DNA from: Bacteroidota bacterium
GTDB taxonomy: Bacteria; Bacteroidota; Bacteroidia; Bacteroidales; Rikenellaceae
Length of the DNA: 11,292 nucleotides
Assembly: GCA_023443765.1 (NCBI GenBank)
Contig: JAEZTA010000126.1
Location: forward strand, 1 to 11,292
Direction: 5' to 3'
Shown: positions 7,427 to 11,292 of the stretch, in pieces
Layout: each line of letters begins with the position of its first letter
Position numbering within the stretch: the first letter of the stretch is position 1
The notes under the pieces: generated by a model
The model's database searches: none
Told to the model about the DNA's origin: nothing
Seen by the model: only the letters and a program-made list of their open reading frames with translations
Made by a program: the position numbers and the translations under genes

Positions 7427-7434
7427 CAAAGATA
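7427..7434 (-). promoter_or_regulatory. -7 box upstream of the DUF368 operon
   Basis: TATCTTTG on the minus strand is identical to the dnaE -7 box and lies 31 nt upstream of the chosen ATG. The position 20 nt further upstream holds TTAC, a poor match to TTTG, so the -33 element is weak or absent and the promoter may need an activator or be weak. Expected transcript start is near 7421. Confidence 0.55.
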
Positions 7435-7670
7435 ACGATAAAAGACGAAAGCCCGTAACCTGAAAATTAAGTTTTTATCAAATTTCGGAACAGGAATCCC
7501 TTTTTGGCCGATACAACCGTTTCAGAAATGGACGTAAGTTACTTTATCCGGCAAGAGCGCGAGGCTCAGCGGATTCGCCCGTCTTACGGAAGACAGGATT
7601 CTGCGATCCCGGAAGGCAGGGTGAAGCGGGGATTCGCAAGCTGTTTACAGAACTGCCGGCGCCGGGGAGT
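7435..7670. other. Non-coding intergenic region with several inverted repeats
   Basis: About 236 nt between the DUF3276 stop and the DUF368 promoter, with no convincing gene. It contains a palindrome CCGGCGCCGG (7656-7665), the short hairpin CTGT/ACAG (7641-7650), an imperfect stem between GCGATCCC (7603-7610) and GGGATTCGC (7629-7637), and on the minus strand CCTGTCTT/AAGACGGG with a GNRA-unlike 4-nt loop (7597-7578, one G-U pair). No T-run follows any of these, so none is a standard terminator. They probably fold in the 3' end of the DUF3276 transcript. A TTG-initiated frame from 7504 is open but overlaps the DUF3276 gene antisense and has no family features. No tRNA-like cloverleaf was found. 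Confidence 0.5.
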
Positions 7671-7964
7671 TTATTTCACCGGCTCGGGACACTTGCAGCG
7701 GCGGATGAACTCGACGACTTCGTTCAGCCCCTCGGCAAATTTCGAGAAATCCTCCTTGTAAAGGAATATCTTGTGGCGGTCGTAACTCGACGTGCCGTCG
7801 GGGGCCGTGATCTTGCGGCTCTCGGTGATGGTCAGGAAATAGTCGTCGCCGCGCGTGGACCGGACATCGAAGAAATAGGTGCGCCGGCCCGCTTTTACGG
7901 CCTTGGAAAGAATCTGGTCTCCGTAATCCTCGCTTTCGCGACGGGGCTGTGTAGGGGGTAACAT
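7671..7964 (-). CDS. DUF3276 PUR-like nucleic-acid-binding protein
   Basis: A 97-aa soluble protein of the DUF3276 family, related to the PUR repeat found in eukaryotic Pur-alpha and bacterial BpuR-type proteins that bind single-stranded DNA or RNA. The core is one PUR-like unit: strand GRRTYFFDVRSTRGDDYFLTI (about 26-46) with two antiparallel strands, then TESRKI, a strand HKIFLYKED (about 64-72) and an amphipathic helix FSKFAEGLNEVVEFI. The N-terminus (about 1-20) is polar and probably flexible. A single repeat suggests it works as a dimer, as PUR proteins do. It is cytoplasmic, with no signal peptide. It has its own promoter and a leader of about 45 nt, and no partner gene on the same transcript within 240 nt. 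Targets are unknown. Confidence 0.88.
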   Translation of the reverse strand: MLPPTQPRRESEDYGDQILSKAVKAGRRTYFFDVRSTRGDDYFLTITESRKITAPDGTSSYDRHKIFLYKEDFSKFAEGLNEVVEFIRRCKCPEPVK

Positions 7965-8014
7965 GGACGTTGTTTTTGGGTTAATTTAGCACATCTGTAC
8001 GCATCTCGTATCAA

Positions 8015-8046
8015 CGAATATACGAAAAGAAATGGAAATTTCCAAA
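8015..8046 (-). promoter_or_regulatory. Promoter of the DUF3276 gene with internal palindrome
   Basis: On the minus strand TTTG (8046-8043) is followed after 20 nt by TATATTCG (8022-8015), one mismatch from TAnnTTTG. The start is expected near 8008, about 45 nt before the ATG at 7964. A perfect 12-nt palindrome TGGAAATTTCCA (8033-8044) overlaps the -33 box and the adjoining spacer, where a bound protein would block polymerase. Confidence 0.6.
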
Positions 8047-8062
8047 AACCGGGAGGCTAATT

Positions 8063-9634
8063 TTACGGTTCCAGAACAGGCTGTCCCGACTTATCCCAAT
8101 CTTCGAGAATCGCCACAGCCCGGGCATACGAGGGACTCATGGCAGGGTTGATGACCTGGAAATAGGCTCCCGTCCCGAACAGACGCTGGGCTGCAAGGGC
8201 CTTGAGCTGCATGCGCATCAGGGGTTCGGAAACGGCGAATCCTTCCGCGTCGAACTTCACACCGCGCTTCTCACCGAGCGCCGTCAGGGTATTGAGCACC
8301 TTGTCCGAAGGGGTATAGCCCGCATCGAAGGCATCGAACGTTGCATAGCGGCGCGCCAGGCTGTCGCGCGAACCGTCGAGCCAGTCGCCTACGAAATCGG
8401 CCACGATGCCGCGGCGGATCAGTTCGGCGTAATAGTTCGAATAACCCGCCGTGTCAGCTTCAACGAGGACATCGGGACGAATTCCGCCGCCACTGTAAAC
8501 CGTGCGTCCGGTGCGGAGCGTGCGGTAGGCCGGAGCCGCCGCGTCGAGCGAATCACGCGTGGCATCGTCGTAACGGCGCAGGTGGTCGAGGTAATATTCG
8601 CGGCGTTTGCCCTTTTCATAAGGCCGCTGGATGACGCGGCCCGAAGGGGTATGATAACGGGCCACAGTGATGCGCACCGCTGAACCATCAGGCAGCCCGA
8701 TCTGCCGCTGCACGAGTCCCTTGCCGAAGCTCGGACGGCCTACGACCACGCCGCGGTCCCAGTCCTGAACGGCTCCCGCGACGATCTCCGAAGCCGAAGC
8801 CGACGATTCGTCGATCAGCACCACGAGGCGGCCCCTGAGGTCCTCGCCGTTGGTCTGTGCACGAAACGACGAAGCCGGAACGGCGCGCCCCTCCGTCGAG
8901 ACGATCACAGCGCCGCGCGGCAGGAAAAATCCCGCCATTTCGATCGCCTGTTCCAGCAGGCCGCCGCCGTTGCCCCGCAGGTCGAGGATCAAACCTTCAG
9001 GCTTACCCATCTTGCGGTAAGCCTCGGTAAATTCGTCCATTGTGGTACGACCGAAGCGGTTGACCTTGATATAACCGATGTCGTCGGCGACCTTGTAGGA
9101 CGCATCGACGGTGTTCAGGGGAATTTTGTCGCGAACAATCACGAAATGAAGCTGTTCGGGCGTACCGTGGCGCACAACGTCGATCTCGACCTTCGTGCCG
9201 GTCTTCCCGCGCAGGTACTTGGGCACATCGGCACGGCCCATGCCCACGGAACTGAGCGTGTCGATGCGCACGATGCGGTCGTTGGCACGCACGCCAACCC
9301 GCTCAGCGGGGCCTCCGGCGATGGTGTTGACCACGATTACCGTGTCGCGCAGCACGTTGAACTCCACGCCGATGCCGCTGAATTCGCCGTCGAAACTCTC
9401 CTGCACGCCCTTCATCTCCTCAGCACCGATGTAGGCTGAGTGGGGATCCAACTCTTCGAGCATGCCCGTGATGGCGCCCTCGACGACGGGTTTCATATCC
9501 ACGTCATCGACATAAAGGCCCGAAAGGTAACGGTAGACCTGCGCGAACTTCTGAAGCTGGCGCGCATCGTCCTCGTTCTGCGCCGCGAGGGGCAGGACGG
9601 AAAGGGTAGCGAGTATGACGAATAATCGGCGCAT
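8063..9634 (-). CDS. Secreted S41 (CtpA-type) carboxy-terminal processing protease
   Basis: A 523-aa periplasmic serine protease that trims or degrades exported proteins. The signal peptide MRRLFVILATLSVLPLAA is followed by Q19. A helical N-terminal region contains LDPHSAYI (62-69). The PDZ domain spans about 83-165 (FSGIGVEF, GGPAERVGVRANDRIVRID) and recruits C-terminal tails. The protease domain has DLRGNGGGLLEQA (218-230), the nucleophile S280 in ESSASASEI, and the general base K305 in SFGKGLVQ. The 25-residue S-K spacing equals that of E. coli Prc and plant CtpA. A C-terminal extension of about 150 residues after RVIQRPY is typical of Bacteroidota members. It lies 95 nt downstream of hisS on the same strand, with two hairpins between and no convincing promoter. 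All catalytic residues are present, so it should be active. Confidence 0.95.
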   Translation of the reverse strand: MRRLFVILATLSVLPLAAQNEDDARQLQKFAQVYRYLSGLYVDDVDMKPVVEGAITGMLEELDPHSAYIGAEEMKGVQESFDGEFSGIGVEFNVLRDTVIVVNTIAGGPAERVGVRANDRIVRIDTLSSVGMGRADVPKYLRGKTGTKVEIDVVRHGTPEQLHFVIVRDKIPLNTVDASYKVADDIGYIKVNRFGRTTMDEFTEAYRKMGKPEGLILDLRGNGGGLLEQAIEMAGFFLPRGAVIVSTEGRAVPASSFRAQTNGEDLRGRLVVLIDESSASASEIVAGAVQDWDRGVVVGRPSFGKGLVQRQIGLPDGSAVRITVARYHTPSGRVIQRPYEKGKRREYYLDHLRRYDDATRDSLDAAAPAYRTLRTGRTVYSGGGIRPDVLVEADTAGYSNYYAELIRRGIVADFVGDWLDGSRDSLARRYATFDAFDAGYTPSDKVLNTLTALGEKRGVKFDAEGFAVSEPLMRMQLKALAAQRLFGTGAYFQVINPAMSPSYARAVAILEDWDKSGQPVLEP

Positions 9635-9661
9635 GGCGTAACGATTTTAGGTGTATTACAA

Positions 9662-9718
9662 TCCGGGCGAATGTTTATTTCCGCCCCGGAAGATGTTGCC
9701 GCTTCGCCGGGAAGCGGC
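9662..9718 (-). terminator. Two adjacent hairpins after hisS, possible weak terminator
   Basis: First on the minus strand comes a perfect 8-bp stem GCCGCTTC/GAAGCGGC with a 5-nt loop (9718-9698). Then TCCGGG-G-CG pairs with CGCCCGGA (9690-9662), with one bulged G and an 11-nt A-rich loop, followed by TTGTAA. The stems are strong but no proper U-tract follows, so they could be an attenuator, an mRNA-stabilising 3' end or a partial terminator between hisS and the protease gene. Confidence 0.4.
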
Positions 9719-9729
9719 GTAGAGAACGG

Positions 9730-11073
9730 TTATTGAACGATTCCGGCCAGTTCGGCAAATGCCACCTGGCGCTGTTCACCCGAGCGCATGTCTTTGACGG
9801 TTGCGGCTCCGGCTTCCAGTTCCTGCGACCCCACGATCACCACGTAGGGGATGCCGCGGCGGTTGGCATATTCCATCTGTTTCTTCATCTTCCCGGCCTC
9901 GGGATAGATTTCGGCGGCAATTTCCCGGCCACGCAGATCGCGCAGCAGCGGCAGCACAGCAGCCTCCTCCTCAGGGCCCAGGTTGACGAACAGCACGCGG
10001 GTCGAGCAGTTGACCTCCTCGGGGAAAAGCCCGAGGCCCGTCATCACGTCGTAGATACGGTCTGCACCGAACGAGATGCCCACACCCGACATGTTGGGCA
10101 TGCCGAAGATGCCCGTCAGGTCGTCGTAACGCCCTCCGCCGCAGATCGACCCGATGGCGAAATCGAGGGCCTTGACCTCGAAGATCGCGCCCGTATAGTA
10201 GTTCAAACCGCGTGCCAGCGAGAGGTCCAGTTCGACCGTGAGGCCGATACCCAGCCGTTCGACATAGCCGAAGACCGTTTCCATCTCTTCGATGCCTTTC
10301 ATACCCGTTTCCGAAACGGAAAGCACCTCACGCAGTTGTCTAATCTTCTGTTTATTGTCGCCGCTCAGTTCGAGTATCGGTTGAAGTTTATCGACAGCCT
10401 CCTGTCCCAGTCCGCGCTCCATCAGTTCGGCTTTCACGTTGTCCAGCCCGATCTTTTCGAGTTTGTCGATGGCGATGGTGATGTCCATCATCTTGTCAGC
10501 ATGGCCGATGGCCTCGGCGATACCGAACAGAATCTTGCGGTTGTTCATCTTCAGTGCGACGCGGATACCGAGGGCCTTGAAGACCCGCTCGACGATCTCG
10601 ATCAGTTCGACCTCGCACAGCAGCGAACGCGTGCCGATCACGTCGACATCGCACTGGTAGAACTCGCGGTAGCGGCCCTTCTGGGGGCGGTCGGCGCGCC
10701 ACACGGGCTGAATCTGGTAGCGTTTGAAGGGGAACGTCAGTTCGCCCTGATGCTGCACGACATAGCGCGCAAAGGGAACCGTCAGGTCGTAGCGAAGTCC
10801 CTTTTCGCAGATTTTCGAAGCAGAACGAACCTCCTCGTCCGAAAGCCCTGCGGCGTAATCGCCCGAGTTGAGAATCTTGAACAGGAGCTTATCGCCCTCG
10901 TCGCCGTACTTGCCCAGCAGGGTCGAAAGGTTTTCCATCGACGGAGTTTCCAACGGCGCAAAGCCGTAGGAACGGAAAACCCGGCGAATCGAGTCGAAGA
11001 TATACTGGCGGCGCATCATCTCCGCAGGGGAGAAGTCGCGCGTGCCTTTGGGAATGGAAGGTTTCTGTGCCAT
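9730..11073 (-). CDS. hisS: Histidine-tRNA ligase
   Basis: Class II aminoacyl-tRNA synthetase that charges tRNA-His in the cytoplasm; 447 aa, the normal bacterial size. The N-terminus MAQKPSIPKGTRDFSP is typical. Class II motif 1 lies in the region of FRSYGFAPLETPSMEN; motif 2 is FKRYQIQPVWRADRPQKGRYREFYQ, with the arginine that contacts ATP. The histidine-specific motifs are RGLNYYTG (288-295) and GGGRYDDL (312-319), and motif 3 is GVGISFGADRI. The C-terminal anticodon-binding domain ends AELAGIVQ. The reading frame extends 21 codons upstream (MQIRPIPISG...), but that part is arginine- and proline-rich, unlike the family, and ATG 11073 gives the usual start. The gene lies 132 nt downstream of the ABC-F gene on the same strand; I found no promoter matching the consensus between them. 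Confidence 0.96.
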   Translation of the reverse strand: MAQKPSIPKGTRDFSPAEMMRRQYIFDSIRRVFRSYGFAPLETPSMENLSTLLGKYGDEGDKLLFKILNSGDYAAGLSDEEVRSASKICEKGLRYDLTVPFARYVVQHQGELTFPFKRYQIQPVWRADRPQKGRYREFYQCDVDVIGTRSLLCEVELIEIVERVFKALGIRVALKMNNRKILFGIAEAIGHADKMMDITIAIDKLEKIGLDNVKAELMERGLGQEAVDKLQPILELSGDNKQKIRQLREVLSVSETGMKGIEEMETVFGYVERLGIGLTVELDLSLARGLNYYTGAIFEVKALDFAIGSICGGGRYDDLTGIFGMPNMSGVGISFGADRIYDVMTGLGLFPEEVNCSTRVLFVNLGPEEEAAVLPLLRDLRGREIAAEIYPEAGKMKKQMEYANRRGIPYVVIVGSQELEAGAATVKDMRSGEQRQVAFAELAGIVQ

Positions 11074-11205
11074 TTTTGACTGTTTTTGCCGTCCGCTCCT
11101 TCCCGGCCCCGAAATGGGGATGGGTCGGATTTGCAAGCACGATCACAAACCGTGGCCGCACCCGTCGGAAATGCAGGACGACGAATATTTATAAATCGGT
11201 TCCGG
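11074..11205. other. Intergenic gap upstream of hisS
   Basis: 132 nt between the ABC-F stop and hisS. No TAnnTTTG-like box with a TTTG at 20 nt, no strong hairpin with a U-tract, and no open frame with family features were seen. A hisS leader or promoter may exist but cannot be defined by eye. Confidence 0.4.
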
Positions 11206-11292
11206 TTATGCCATCAGTTTCTTGTAACGTACGCGGTGGGGCGCCGTATCGCCGCCCTGAGCCTTTTTCCAGGCCTCGTACTCCGAGTAGGA
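11206..11292 (-). CDS. ABC-F ATPase, probably EttA, C-terminal end only
   Basis: Only the last 28 codons and a TAA stop are in the window. The residues SYSEYEAWKKAQ, then GGDTAPHRVRYKKLMA, resemble the C-terminal tail of EttA, the energy-dependent translational throttle protein, whose E. coli version has FTEYEEYKK and ends PKRIKYKRI. EttA binds the ribosomal E site and gates the first peptide-bond step according to the ATP/ADP ratio. The basic tail and the YxEYE-x-WKK block are the only evidence. Another ABC-F member (Uup-like) is less likely but not excluded, since none of the Walker or signature motifs is visible. Its neighbour hisS is also a translation gene on the same strand. Confidence 0.6.
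   Translation of the reverse strand, partial: SYSEYEAWKKAQGGDTAPHRVRYKKLMA

Noticed and set aside
6412..7458. A 348-codon plus-strand frame antisense to the DUF368 gene
   Set aside because: Very rich in Asp, Gln, His and Arg, with no hydrophobic core; it mirrors the hydrophobic membrane protein on the minus strand.
7504..7761. Possible 85-aa gene with a TTG start on the plus strand
   Set aside because: It needs a rare start codon, overlaps the DUF3276 gene antisense, has no promoter with correct spacing, and shows no recognisable motif.
3986..8056. Exact 13-nt repeat AAAAACCGGGAGG at 3986-3998 and 8044-8056, both in promoter regions
   Set aside because: In a window of this size about one such pair is expected by chance, and the copies sit at different places relative to the -33 and -7 boxes.
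9733..11079. A 448-codon plus-strand frame antisense to hisS
   Set aside because: Same mirror effect; hisS has full family motifs in the opposite strand.
11074..11136. 21-residue N-terminal extension of HisS
   Set aside because: Arg/Pro-rich extension with no family match; the standard HisS start follows directly at 11073.
1..11292. Mobile element, CRISPR, defence system or prophage
   Set aside because: No transposase, integrase, direct-repeat array, restriction or toxin-antitoxin gene is visible; codon and base use look even across the window.

Overview
The window looks like ordinary chromosome from a GC-rich gut member of the Bacteroidota, most likely Alistipes or a close Rikenellaceae relative. 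This is inferred from gene families (a DUF3276 PUR-like protein, a periplasmic TonB-domain protein, a dnaE-trxA pair), from promoters of the Bacteroidota type (TTTG, about 20 nt, TAnnTTTG), from mostly missing Shine-Dalgarno sequences, and from a fairly GC-rich composition. I saw no insertion sequence, phage gene, CRISPR array, tRNA or rRNA.

Layout. (1) 1-3954, minus strand: dnaE (replicative polymerase alpha subunit) followed 31 nt later by the start of a thioredoxin gene that runs off the left edge. (2) 3955-4152: a divergent promoter region. (3) 4153-4909, plus strand: a two-gene unit coding for a small DUF2007 protein and, 4 nt later, a DUF1643 protein starting at GTG. It ends at a strong bidirectional terminator. 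(4) 7395-4942, minus strand: a probable operon of a DUF368 membrane protein (PopT-type undecaprenyl-phosphate translocase family), aroE (shikimate dehydrogenase, 3 nt gap) and a secreted protein with two TonB C-terminal-like domains. (5) 7964-7671, minus: a DUF3276 PUR-like nucleic-acid-binding protein with its own promoter, followed by about 240 nt of non-coding DNA rich in inverted repeats. (6) 11292-8063, minus: the last 28 residues of an ABC-F protein (probably EttA), hisS, and a secreted S41 (CtpA-type) protease, with two adjacent hairpins between hisS and the protease gene.

Most genes are housekeeping: replication, redox, aromatic biosynthesis, envelope lipid-carrier recycling, translation and periplasmic proteolysis. 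No gene-free stretch exceeds 300 nt; the longest is 7396-7670. I did not find a clear previously undescribed system. The points most worth a second look are the DUF2007-DUF1643 pair divergent from dnaE, the cysteine-bearing insertion in the DnaE PHP domain, the doubled TonB domain protein, the DUF368-aroE linkage, and the palindrome inside the DUF3276 promoter. Promoter elements settle the start codons of dnaE and the DUF368 gene.
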